NCBI GenBank assembly: GCA_002794785.1
Contig: NBBA01000008.1
Coordinates: 1,178,001 to 1,242,000 of the forward strand
DNA: 64,000 bases
Origin: Coniferiporia sulphurascens
Lineage: Eukaryota > Basidiomycota > Agaricomycetes > Hymenochaetales > Hymenochaetaceae
Direction: 5' to 3'
Under the pieces are notes generated by a model, which did not search any database, had not been told where the DNA came from, and was given only the letters and a program-made list of their open reading frames with translations. This document shows, one piece after another, positions 48,767 to 60,777 of the stretch (position 1 is the stretch's first letter; each line of letters begins with the position of its first letter). The position numbers were made by a program, and so were the translations under genes.

Positions 48767-51700
48767 ATCATACAGCCCTACACATCCTCCAGCTCAACAT
48801 AGCAAAAAGCGGTCCTCGTACCATGCACCTCCTTAATAACCCAAATCTTCATATTCTCGTTCTACAAGAACCTTTCATCGGTTTCTCTGGACTCTCACGA
48901 TCTGATTCCTCCCCGGATGGGGTTCCTATTCTACTTCCTATTAAACATCCAGCCTGGGATTATTTTATTCCGTCTTATGATCCTCTTTCTCCTATTAAAC
49001 CTCATGTCATCATTTACATTCAACAATCTTTTCCTCATTTATCAGCTACTTCGCGCCAAGATATTACTAATCATAAAGATTTTATGACCATCGACATCAC
49101 CTATCTCAACAAAACTTTCAGGCTCATTAACTGTTATAATTATGGATCTGGTATCCTTGGCGACAACATACACTTTCTTATCGACACTGAACTCGAATAC
49201 AACACTCCTACCTGCATTATGGGAGACTTCAACCTCCACCATTCGGAATGGGCCATCCCAAATCGACCCCTTCGACGCTCATTGACCGAAGCCGACAACT
49301 TCCTTACATGGACTCAAGATCAATTGCTTTTTATCCTTAACGACATCGACTTTCCAACCCGTAAGGGCCAACATCGACAATCGGATTCTATAATCGACCT
49401 CACGTTTCTAAATTTCACTGCTATTCTTTCCGACTTCTTTTATGACTGGACCTGCATCAACATGCCGGCTTATTCTTCTGATCATATTCCAATCACCATC
49501 ACTTTTCTTCCCATTAACACTGACTTTAATCCAGAAGAACATTCAATCACGTACAAATATGATCTGGAAAGAAAACAAGAATGGATTGAAAAATTCAGCT
49601 TTCACCTTGATGAACAACCACTTCCTCCTTTCGATAACAACGAATCAGTTAACGACTTCGCCAAACGACTCAGCAACATCATAACACTTATGACATCTGA
49701 AATTATGCCTCAAACAACTTCTTCCGCCTTTACTTATTCTTACTGGTGGAATGACAAATGCGACCAAGCAATATGCGCCTTTCGAGATTGCTCCAACAAC
49801 TTCGAAAAAGAACATCTCCATAAAGAAGCCTGCACTATTTTCAAGAAAGCTAAACAATTGTGGGCAACATCTGTTCTAGAAGGAGCATCATCATACGACA
49901 TTTACCATTACGCCAAATGGTCTTCCGGCAAATGCAAAACCCGCACTCCACCAATTCTATACAATGATCAATTCGCACATACCCCAGAACAACAAGCACA
50001 CGTATTTCATCAATCATTCTTTTCGGCGGCACCTCAACCAAACATTACGGCTCTTCCATACGATCCACCCAAAAAACCCACTCGGGCCTCCCCACGTATT
50101 ATGCAGAATGAAATCGACACTTGTCTCAATCTTACTCACAACAATTCAGCACTGGGTATTTCTAACATTTCATACGCATATCTTAAATGGGTAAATGCGA
50201 CACATCCGACCATTCTTTTTAATCTTTTCAACGAGTGTTTTTCTCGACATCTACACCCATGGAAGAATGCTAACATCGTCCTCATTCCAAAACCTAACAA
50301 AACTGACTCTAGTAACCCACATTCATATCATCCAATCGCTCTTCTGGAATGCATGGGAAAAATCCTCGAAAAAATTATCGCCAAGCGTCTCACATGGGAT
50401 GTCGGTCATTTTAACCTTGTTCCTACTATTCAGTTTGGTGGCCGTTCAAACTCATCCACTATTGACGCTGGCCTATCGCTCATTCACGACATCCAAATCA
50501 CACACAAAAAGAAACTTTGTGTCTCTGCCCTCGCCATCGACATCAAAGGCTATTTTGACAATGTCAACCACTCGCGACTCTTACATTCCCTACACCTTCT
50601 CAGATTCGACCAGAAAATCATTTTATGGACTCAAGCCTTTCTTACTGATCGACATATATCGTTTAAAATTGACAATTTTCTTTCTGATCCCAGACTGATT
50701 CATAACATTGGTATACCACAAGGCTCACCAATTTCGCCCATTCTTTCTTCCATTTACACGTCCTTCATTCTGAACGAATTTAATTCATCCTCAGACACTT
50801 GCCTCAAAGCATACGTTGATGATCAGCTCATCCTTGTTTACTCCGACTCATATGTGAAAAATATTTCTCTTCTCAAAGATGCCTATAACATCATTTCCAG
50901 TAAATTAAATGACATCCAACTTTCCGTTGATCATCTTAAATCTGACCTCATTCATTTCTTATGTCACGGGTTTTCCCCTACTTCACTTCCCTCTATTACT
51001 CTTTTGAATCTTCATGCACCTCCAGTCACTATTAACCCTTCTCCTATTATCTGTTGGCTTGGGTTTTTTCTTGACCAACGACTCAATTTCAACCACCATA
51101 TCCAGCATATGTGCATGCATGCATGATCCACGTCTATGGCTCTACACATCCTCGGCAACACTATTCGGGGCCTTTCATTCGCCAACTTTCGCACATTACA
51201 TTACTCGAATGTTCTCCCAGTCCTCACATATGGATTCCAACTATGGTACACCGGCATTCGCCAAAAATCCAAACTCCAACACATGTCAGTCGCTCAAAAT
51301 CAAAGCTTACGTCTCCTCACCGGCACTTTCCGAACAACACCGTCACACGCACTTCACCACATCACTCATGTCCTTCCAATACCAATCCTTCTAAACAAAT
51401 ATAATCAGTCGACCGCCCTTCGCCTAAACCATCTACCATTAAATTCTCAACTTCTTAATCGTCTTCCTCCTTCTTGGCCTCGTCTTCCTACCTCTAAACC
51501 GCCTATCACCTCTTGTCACAAATCTTCATCAGCAAAACCAAAAACTCAACTTCACCGTCTAGCCTTCCTCACCGATCCTCGAACCGAACATATAAATCCT
51601 TATCTCGCTCATCCATCTCAACATTTACCAAGCAATCCATCTCAATATCATTTTCAATCTCTTTCTTATAATCTCGCCCCCAGTGACTCTCCTTTAAACT

Positions 51701-52695
51701 GTAAAAATCAACAAAAAAATCACATTCTTCTTCTTCATGATTCGCTATCAAAAAATATTCACAATCTTTTAGTATATACAGACGGTTCAAAAAACTATAA
51801 AAACAATCATTCTGTCACCATTTCAGCCTTCGTTATCTATCATCACTCTCAAATCGTCGACCTTGGTCATTTCTACTGCTCTCCTTCTGGTTCTTCCTTC
51901 GACACCAAAATGTATGCCCTTGCAAAATGTACAGAACGTATTACCCTCTTCCAACAACGTCATATTCTCACTTCATCTCACATTCATAACATCCACTTTT
52001 TCTCTGACTCATCTTCCTGTATTCCCACCATCATTGATTTATCCCCACACACTGCTCAAATTTCTTCCAAAATCTTTCATCTTTTTTCTGATTCTTTTAC
52101 TTCCAATACTTGTCACCACATTCATCTTCACTGGTCTCCTGGTCATTTGGACATTCCTGGCAACGTCATCACAGACAAACTCATGCATTTCTCTCCAATC
52201 GGATGACCATTCCTGCTAAAAACATATGCTGGGGAAAAAGAAAATATCAACCTCAATGTGACAACATCTTGGGTTAATCTCATTAAAAACACTAAAAATA
52301 TTTCGGACTCTGCATCATTCAACACCTTACCTGCAGTCCCTATGTCCAAACTTCCTGATTTTTGGAAACATTTTTACTACCCCCGAGACATATCATCATG
52401 CATGTTCCACACAATTACAGGACACAGTCACTTTGGAGACTACTATCGGAGATTCGTACCCACCACACCCATGTCATGCCCTTGTGGTGAACTCATACAA
52501 ACACAGGATCATATCATACGACAGTGCCCTCTCCTCAAATTTGCACACATCCAGGCCTTTGGGAATGCCATCCCGCCACCAGACCAGATTATTTTTACCA
52601 AAGAAAGTTATCTTCAAAAATTTGCATCATTCTTAAACTCCTCTAATGCATTTACAAAAGCTTTTACCGTTCATGACCCTATTCCTCCTTCTTGA
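48763..52695 (+). pseudogene. LINE ORF2 (endonuclease, reverse transcriptase, RNase H) with two in-frame TGA
   Basis: One frame runs from the ATG at 48763 to 52695 and is broken only by TGA at 51124-51126 and 52204-52206. The endonuclease domain shows LQEPF, GDFNLHHSEW, SIIDLTF and SSDHIPI. The reverse transcriptase shows SYHPIALLECMGKILEKII, AIDIKGYFDNVNH, GIPQGSPISPILSS and the catalytic AYVDDQLILV. The RNase H part shows VYTDGSKN, FFSDSSSC and HWSPGHLDIPGN. The end has CPCGELIQTQDHIIRQCPL, a zinc-binding-like motif common at LINE C-termini. All catalytic residues I can check are present, so the only visible damage is the two stops. Confidence 0.9.
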
Positions 52696-52886
52696 TTTTT
52701 TCCCCCATGATTTTTAGATAAAAATTCTGAAACACAAACATCACACCATTCCAAGCGTTAAAAACCAGACACTTTATACATTGTTAATCTCCTCTTGCAC
52801 GAAACTTCATTTGGTCTCATATCCGCATCTTTTACTTTGTAATGTAGCGGTATATAAATGCAGAATTTTAAAAAAAAAAAAAAAAA

Positions 52887-52899
52887 GGTCCCACTGCCA
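52887..52899 (+). repeat. 13-bp target-site duplication, right copy
   Basis: Identical to 46200-46212, directly after the poly(A) tract. Confidence 0.9.
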
Positions 52900-53082
52900 G
52901 CATATCGACCGTGACTAATCAATCACGTAACATAAAGCTGTTACCAATCTATGTCACTGAGTCACAGGTCTTAACGATTGTCCGAGTCACGGCCATGACT
53001 TGCTATCTTACCACAACCATCAACGTACCCGTCGCGGCAGCTCTACTGCGACAAACTATAGCTTGTTCAACTTATTATTTTT

Positions 53083-55909
53083 ATGCAAATTTACCCACAA
53101 GGCATACTCATTCTCGACGCGAATAATTTTCCCCTTCACGAATCCTCTGCCCAAGCGCACTCTTATCACCATGGCCATTCCAAACACTCTGTTGACAACG
53201 ATCGAGACATCGTCTCTCCTCTCCTTGCCATCCCGCCAGAGTCTCTCACCCATATCACAGCTTTCCTCGACCCCGCTTCCATCTTTGCACTTGGGAAGAC
53301 GAACAAGACTCTCCATGAACACGTAAACGACGACAACACTTGGCACAGAGCCTTTTCTTGCCAATTCTTGGGTGAGGGTGGCGATATTGATCATTTGGAT
53401 ACGCTTGTGTCTTTGCGGTCCGCCCTTCTGCGACGCACCGAGGACTCCTGGAAGAAGGAATTTGTCTTGCGTTGCAATCTACTACGGTAAATGCGAACTG
53501 CGTCGTGCGCTATATTCGATTTTAATATTCTAATTCTACAGTCGTTGGGAACGTTCGCGCAACGGCACCATAGCGCATGCGCCTCATTATTCTTTGGTTG
53601 ACTGTATGCATCTGCTTACTGAACGATCTCACGGTCCGGCCCTCTTGTCCGCTTCCTTGAAGTATGGAGTGGTAGCGCGATCGCTTCCCCTGACGGGCAA
53701 AGTCCTCAAGGGCTTCCTCAGTGCTGCCGATGGTATCGGCATTGGAATAGGAAACCCAAACGCAGAGTTTATGCCAAACGCGAGTGCCTGCGCAATTACG
53801 AGCGACGGCTGGAATGCTCGCGTTGCTTGGGGTTTCGAAAATGGCGAAGTCGCCTTGGCAAGTGCGTCCCGTATCATGGAGACTGGCCGCACAGTGTCCA
53901 AAGTTATCCGTTGTCGTGTTACCGAACAGCATAGAAGTTGTGTTATCGGCACTGTTTGGGACGACCCGGCCTTCGTGACAGCCAGTACGGACGGGGAAGT
54001 GCGGGTTTGGGACGGGAAACGCGCCCGTTGTGTCTGGGTGCTTAAAGACCAGGATAATACAATCCCGGATCCATGCGTTTGTGTCGTCTCCAACCTCTCG
54101 CGCGGAATTGTTTTGGCTACGAAGCGGAGCGGTATGACGGTCATCTGGACCGGGGTATCGACCGCAGAAATCCTCGCGGACCGCCCCTCCGGCTTCGAGG
54201 CCTACGTTGCATTACCGAAACTGAAAATCCCTTTGCCTAGCGGTAGCCATTATGACGGAACAAAGCAACAAGAGCCGACTAAAGTGTTCCTGGACTCGAA
54301 CACGGTAGACTGCCTGTCTTTCGGCATCCTCTATGGAGGAGACCCGCATTTCTACCGTGTTAATGTCGACATCCACTCAGGCAATTATGAGTATATTATG
54401 TTCGCCAACGGACCTCTGGGACCTTTACGGGTGCTGTATCCTTTCTTTAAACTGACTGAAGAGAGGGGCGAAGGGGAAGAAGGGGAAACAGTAATCTTCG
54501 CAGGTGACCTAGTTGGGCGTGTTTCGCTGTTCGACTGGTCAGCAAAAAAGGGGGACTCTGATGCAGTACCGTCCTTTAGACAGCTCGATGCGCATTCGGA
54601 CATTGATGGCGGCGTGACCGCGCTCGCGTGCACCGCACATGTGCTCGCAGTAGGCTCTATGCGCGGTTCGACGCGTATCTATGACCTGTTCACGCTTCGG
54701 CCTTTACGGGAGTTTCCTAGCCCTGTCTCGCGTACAAGCTTGCGCCACGGGCTAGAAGCGGGAGCGACTCGTGCGCGTGATGCGAATGCGGTGCGCGAGA
54801 TTATTCTTGAGAGAGACATGTTGATTGTCGCTGCGGGAGAAAGGGTGTTGGCGTGGAAGGCTGGTCCGGTAAAGCCTCAGACATGGAAGCCATCGGGAAA
54901 AAGCAGTCTTGCTAAGGGAAGGAATGCAAAATGGCACAGTGAGTATTCGATCACCTCTTTGCATTTTGACTTCTAAGTTCTAATCGTTGGGGATTTAGAA
55001 CGTCTGGAAATTGCACAAGACATTACTGAGTCTCGCCAGGCTGCTGCGGACTCTCGCGCACACGTTCAGCAATCATACGATCGCCAGCGTGCACAACTAG
55101 AGACGCTGGATAATCTCGGGCTTGATGAGCACGAGGCGCTCGAGTACGTACTTATGCTCAGCCGGGACGAGGAGGAAGCGCGCCACAGGCAAGAACGCGA
55201 TAGCCATCGAGCAGAGCTGGAAGAGGAGGGCGTATTCGACACGGACTTTGACGACATCCCCTCCACAGCCGATGAGTACTTAACGCCGTTCCCGTCTCCT
55301 CTGCCCGGTCCTAGTCGGATACTGAATCCGAGTCCGCCGCGCGCGCACGGGTCACCGACGCGTTCGAACGTTAAAGTACAAGTCGCCCCGCCGCTCCGAC
55401 CGGAACCGATGGAGGCAGGTCTTGGTTTGAGACCCCTAGGTATCGGCATAGACGCACTGACACGTGCGGCGCCACCTGTTCTCGAGGATACAGAGCACTT
55501 CCCCGTGATAAGCGCCTCCGCTTCGAGCGCGGGTACGGGTACGAGCACAAGCTGGCCTTCGCCCCGCATGTCACCGTCCGTATCCGGCTCATGGAGCGCA
55601 CGTTTGAAAGTTGCACCGCCTGCGTCCGGAACTGAGCCTGTTTCCGGCTCGCCGCCACGGTTGGATGGACAGTCCGTGGGGAGGAGCCCCTCGGCGGCGG
55701 CTTCGTCGCGTCTTTCGGTGTCAGGCCTGTCCCTGCTATCTGCAAGTCTGCAAACACACAATCCTGTGTCCGAGCCTGATCAGGGCTCCGGTGTTGGCAG
55801 TATCGCACGTGCCCACTCGGAATCCAACGGAGACGAAGAGTTAGACGCCGACTTGAGGCTCGCGATTGAGCTGAGTCTTGCAGAAGCACTCAGTCAGCAA
55901 CACATTTGA
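53083..55909 (+). CDS. F-box / WD-repeat protein with C-terminal ubiquitin-interacting motif
   Basis: This is a predicted substrate receptor of an SCF ubiquitin ligase. Exons 53083-53486, 53542-54938 and 54999-55909 join in phase to 903 residues. An F-box-like segment lies at about residues 45-85 (LLAIPPESLTHITAFLDPAS). Degenerate WD repeats follow (for example FVTASTDGEVRVWDGKR, IFAGDLVGRVSLFDW, VLAVGSMRGSTRIYDLF). Then come a charged coiled-coil-like stretch, a Ser/Pro-rich tail and a clear UIM at the very end (DADLRLAIELSLAEALSQQ). The start is uncertain: the ATG at 53083 is the first in frame and lies only ~185 bp after the LINE insertion, so part of the native 5' region may have been displaced. 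Confidence 0.82.
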
Positions 55910-56250
55910 GCAATCGAACGACCTGCAAAACCATTATCGAATATGCCCATGCCATGAGTTTTCATTGATAGAAGTTTCACTTTTTGTTCACTTTTTTCAT
56001 AAGCGCGTTCTATGTCAATGTTGGAACGGTTATGTCACCATGTCTGTGTTTATTATGCGGATCGTGCTCTCGTTAATACTCAAGAGCGTTGCTACTTCCG
56101 GCACTTCAAGTATAGAAAGCCATTTTATTGCGATTTGTTGTGGTAGATTAATCCCATGATGGAGTGAAAGCAGCTGGCAATCCCCGAGACGTGAAGTACA
56201 GTATATGGGCATTATACAGACTCAGCGGGAACCGGTATCGAAAGTGACGA
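55910..56250. other. intergenic, 3' of the F-box gene
   Basis: AT-rich, with no gene. It ends where similarity to arm A begins. Confidence 0.5.
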
Positions 56251-56256
56251 TTTGGA

Positions 56257-56832
56257 ATACCACCGCGCTCGTACTGTCCTGGCGCCGCTGGCGGTCCCGG
56301 CCGAGCAAGAACAACGCATACTCGTCTCCACCCACCGTACACGATATTTAATATTGATATCATCGTGCGTCCCTCGATGCTCTGCGGGCCACGGCCGCTC
56401 AGGCTCCATCACCACCATGCTCTTCGCCGCTGCTGCAACTGAAGCTGCGGGCGCACAGTGTGGCTTGCTCGAGTGGGGCGCCAGTCACGGTGATCGCTGC
56501 TCACTGGCAGCCACGTCGAGTCGTCGACGACCTTGCAAACCTCGTCGTCCGAGTCCGTATCGCCGAGGCAGTACGTACCAGCAAGTTGCAACTCGCCCGA
56601 CTGAATCTCCCTTCTCAGGCACCGGTGTGCAGAGGCCTCGTCTTCGACGCGACGAACGACCACTCTGATTCCGTAGACGACATCCGAGTTCTGGCCTCTG
56701 TCGCGTCCGGCTGGGCACGACGCTCCTCCGTCCCAGCCTCGCGCGAGCCCTCGAGGGCTAGCGGCCATCATTGAAACCCAGTCCCACCGACGGCCTGAGC
56801 GCATACCTCGCAGCATACAAGGCGCATATCTG
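56257..56832 (+). pseudogene. SDR/epimerase 3' fragment (decayed duplicate)
   Basis: The fragment aligns with exons 5-6 of the SDR gene at 14373-15099. Recognisable pieces are gtgcgtccctcgatgctc, the GTACGT...CTCAG intron, and the stretch coding VCRGLVFDATNDHSDSVDD. Small insertions and deletions break the frame, and the 5' exons are absent. The fragment ends in the same flank as the parent gene. Confidence 0.75.
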
Positions 56833-57970
56833 AGTGATTCTAGGTCTGGATTTGAGCTCCGTCACTGTGGTCTGGTAACGAAACAGTCTTGTAAGATTTG
56901 AAGCAACGTACTGCTGTTTTGTGGCCGTGTATTATATAACAACGTAATTTTCTATTTCTGTTCTACTCTCTAACGGCTATGCCTGCTGTGGATGGCGAGA
57001 AGATTGCAATTGGGCGTGAAGTCAAAGTCTGTTATGGTGGTTGAAAGAAAGTTAGTACAAGTCCTTCTTAATGGTGGAAGTCTCGTTGGGCAGAGCAGGT
57101 GGACGACGGCACGCCAAGACCGACAATTAATAGATAAATAAGATTTATTGGAGACGTGGCAAATGGCCGGTATACAAAGTTGCTTTTCTAATGGAGACAG
57201 TCAAGAATATAATCGTATAGAGTCCAGAAATAAAGACGGATACATCAAGGGAAAGAGAAAAAAATAAAGGAAATACAAAAGGTGGTCTCGTACATCGAGC
57301 GGCGGAATACAATACAAGAGGTGAAATCAAGCTGATTCTTTTACATGGAAATAATGAGGGGAAATACGAGGCAAGATGTCATCGACGAATTCAAATGACG
57401 GGTATCGTATAGAGAAAGTGGGGTAGTAGATGGTCGGTACCGGATAATGACAGTGGCGGTTTAAAAAGACCTAGGGTCAAATCTGCAGAACCGAAGTCAG
57501 TAACAAAGGACCAATCGGTGGCACACGAGGACGTACCAGGATGCAAGTAGTCTTCGTCTCTTTCGATACCGAGGCGACGATTCCCCAGTCCAAGTTCGAT
57601 GCTGACTCTAAATTACCAGCGCATATATCCGCAGTCGTCCCAGACTGACGACTCGGATTTGCGGCTCACGCAGCAGCTCTCATAAGAGAGGCGCGTCCTG
57701 AGCGAGGTAGACAGTGTCAAGAGAAGTTGTCTCAAGCAACCGTTTTCGTAACCAAAGAGAACGCTTTGAATAATCATCTTGAGCACGATTGAAGAAAGCA
57801 GTGGTAAACGATAGTGACGGGCGAGCGTAACAAGAAAGGCATCGAACACGAGAGTACAAGAAGTCGCACGAGATCGACAGGGCTGAGACAACGAGAAGAG
57901 ACCCTGAAAAAAAGTAGACCAGAGGCGCATCGGCGACAGAATGGGAGTTGTAGGAGCGAAACACGAGCAA
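56833..57970. other. 3' region of orphan gene copy B and spacer
   Basis: No supported gene. The part near 57.66-57.97 kb is nearly identical to copy A beyond the stop codon; the rest has diverged with many indels. Confidence 0.45.
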
Positions 57971-60606
57971 TTAGGAACCGAGGTCAATCAGAAGAGCTAC
58001 TGGTAGTTCGGTTGAAGCCTCGGATGGCGGCTCGACGGAGACAGGAGGGTTCTTCTTTCCCCTGCCGCCTTTTCCTCTGTTCCGGCAACCCCTACGCGTT
58101 TTCTTCTTGTATGGGCGAGGGGCAGACGCCGGGTCCTCCGACTCAGGAGCGACCGACGCGTCAGCGATAGGGGAGTCGACCACCAGAGACGCAGCGTGGC
58201 CAGCGCCGCACTCGGTGTTTTCGTCCCCCATCGCTGTACGTCCATCCGCTCCATTTGAGAGACTGGCAGCACCGGTAGCGTCACCGAAGTCGCCCGCTTC
58301 GGGAAGGTCAGAAACCTTGCGTCCAAGCTCGGGATCTTCCTTCTTCATGATCGGGACTAGAGAGCGTAGCTTCGGAGCGGTTGTAACACGCGAGCTAGGA
58401 CTCAATACAGCTGAAGCTTTGTCGTTGTCTTCGACAGCCAGTATAGAGACGCTTTCAGAAGAGGGTGGTCCAGAGGTATCAGAAACAGAGGGGAGCAGTC
58501 CAGGAGCGCAAGCAGCAGTAAGACCAAGGTTGACATCAGATGACGGACGCTGATCACGTTCGGACCCGGAAGAGCTGTTGACGGTTACCAACGACGCAGT
58601 GGAGACATCAGACGCGTCGTCGGGTTCCAGTTCCAGAGAGAGCAGTGACGAGCTCGCAGGAGATAGCGAGTACATGGGAGACGTCGGCGGATTCCAGAGG
58701 ACAACAGCGGATGAAAGTTCGTGATCCGGTTTCGGGGAGCACACCAACGAGTCCGCAGTCTTGGCTGAATGCATTTGCGGATCATAGAGAACGACGGCAG
58801 TCGACGACTCGAAGTCCACTCGTGAGGAAGTTGTAAGCGAATGAATGTAAAGAACGAAGGCAGTCGATAATTCATCGAGATCGTCGCCCGTATCGGAGGT
58901 ACCAGCGTCAGGACAGGTCACAAACTTGCCAAAGCCCGAGTCACACGGGTTGGCGGTAGTTGGTGATCCATGTCGACTTTCCACTGAAGGCTCCGGCGAC
59001 CTCGGACAAGTGAGCGCACGCAGCCAAAAGTAGAATATGATGATGATGGCAGACATCGGGTCTCGATCCACCCTCGTAGTCGTAGGCAAATGCATCCGTG
59101 GGCGTGGGTCGTAGAGAATGACGGCAGTCGATATTCCGTCGATGGGGCCGCTTATGTCCGTGATGCCAGAGTCGATATTGATCAAGTACCCAGAGCTCGA
59201 ATACATAGGTTGGACCCGTGGAGCGACCATATTGAAAACCCGTGGATCAAGATGAGCGAACACAGACAAAATCCGTTGATCGAACCGAGTGATTGGATAC
59301 GGGACCTTTGCAATGGAACAGGCGACCAAAGGCAAATACCGTGGATTAGACCGAGTGACCGTAGACCAAAGCTGTGTATTAGATTGAACAATCTTGAACA
59401 CGATCCGCATATTAGACTGAAAGACCGCAGACGATGAATTGTAACGGGCGAGCGTAGCGGATTTCGGCGGATCACAACCAATGACCGTAGACCGTGGTAC
59501 GAGTTGTAGAGAAGACGACTCTTCCGGTGCAGCGGGCGGGGAGTCGTCTGCGTCTGCGACACTAGTACTGGGAGTAGAGGAGTGTTCTTCCGAATCGTAA
59601 ATCGAGAAACCAAGCTTTAAGACAATCGTTTTGGATTCGTAGGACTGATGAAACACGTTAGCTGAGAAAACGTGCTACGGTAGATTGATGCACGTACGAT
59701 AAATATAGCACCATCAGAATCCGACCACAGTGGAGGGGATAATTCCTCAAAGTGTATTCTGAGTTTTGAGGCAACAGACGCAAGGATGAGAAGAAGACAG
59801 AGAGAGAAGCATTTTAATCCATTTGAACGAGGGATCCAGCTTGAGCTTTCTACTTCGTCGACGGGACAGACCTCCGTTAAGCTGAAAGGTAGTTTGCGTA
59901 GCTGAGCATCCGTTAAAGTCCCCCCGTTGACGTTGTTCCAGACAGCTTCGCTCAGCGCGTGTCGTGGCAAATAAATAATACCGAGAGGGGCCCGTATGGC
60001 CCGTTTGACGTTGTCCCAGACATTGTCGCCCAGTGCGTGTCGTGGCAGATAGATAATGCCGAGGGGAGCTTGTATGACCCGTTTGACGTTGTTCCAGACA
60101 TCGTCGCCAAATACGTACCGCGGTAGGTAGATGATACTAGGGACGAACTTTGCCACCAGTGGCGCGTACCTCGTAATCCTGCTACTTTCGAATGGCTTGA
60201 TCGGCGTGCCGGACGCCAATGCAGAATCGTCGCTGACGAAGTTTAAGATGTCGAGCCTGTCGATCATCGTGTGCGGTTGCCGGTACGTGAAGTAGTCCGC
60301 CGCGAGATAGTTGTGGGTAGTGTTGGTGTTATACGATATGTAGTCTTCAAAGGTGCAGGTGGCACTGTTGTCGGCCGCGACGACGCTGGTCTTGTTCGTG
60401 GCATGACAGACCGGATACGGGCTGATGAACGGGTGCTTGAAGGCCGGTCTCAATGGATCGACGAAGGGTGTGTCCCCCCAGTCGGTGTCCGCGAGTGGCC
60501 CGAGGGTGGCAAACCTACCCAAGAACTTCGTCGTGCCGGGACCTCGCCTGGGGACCAGGCTGAGGGCGGCCATGACGAGCCTCAAGAGTAAAGCAGCGGA
60601 GAACAT
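57971..60606 (-). CDS. orphan single-pass membrane protein, copy B (intact, 860 residues)
   Basis: I do not recognise this protein. Exons 60606-59698 and 59644-57971 join in phase (53-nt intron) to 860 residues. In order it has a hydrophobic N-terminus; a Cys-containing, potentially glycosylated region (NKT, NTNTTH); three 26-residue repeats opening IIYLPR; one hydrophobic helix (about residues 266-284); and a long Ser/Thr/Pro-rich part. That last part includes at least four STAVVLYDP-like motifs and degenerate 33-45-nt DNA repeats. The end is strongly basic (KKKTRRGCRNRGKGGRGKK). No transposase, kinase or hydrolase motif is visible. It is nearly identical to copy A, but its frame is uninterrupted, so copy B is the better gene model. 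It has its own TATA promoter. Confidence 0.7.
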
Positions 60607-60777
60607 GGTTATTGCGAGGTATTCGAGGGGTGATGGCTAAGGTGCGAGGAAGAGCAATGAGGAGGACGAGGGGACGAAGTGGCAGTCTTTTATAGACGGA
60701 TGGCCAAAATAGGTCAAAATAAAAGTGCGACGGAACCATCGTCATGATCGACGCTCAGTCGCGTCGCGTCGCGTCGG
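60607..60777 (-). promoter_or_regulatory. TATA promoter of orphan gene copy B
   Basis: Reverse of the copy A promoter: TATA box at about 60689-60694, with the GACGC iteration at about 60760-60777. One visible base difference from copy A. Confidence 0.65.

Larger units (their letters stand above)
46213..52886 (+). mobile_element. LINE (non-LTR retrotransposon), near full length
   Basis: The element has two long coding frames and a 3' poly(A) tract (52870-52886), and is bracketed by a perfect 13-bp target-site duplication. Frame order is ORF1 with CCHC zinc knuckles, then endonuclease, reverse transcriptase, RNase H and a C-terminal cysteine/histidine motif. That order is seen in fungal Tad1-like LINEs; a tree would be needed to place the clade. 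The perfect target duplication and intact tail mark a recent insertion, yet each ORF is interrupted by two in-frame TGA codons. The element is AT-rich compared with neighbouring genes, with a pyrimidine-rich sense strand. Confidence 0.93.
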
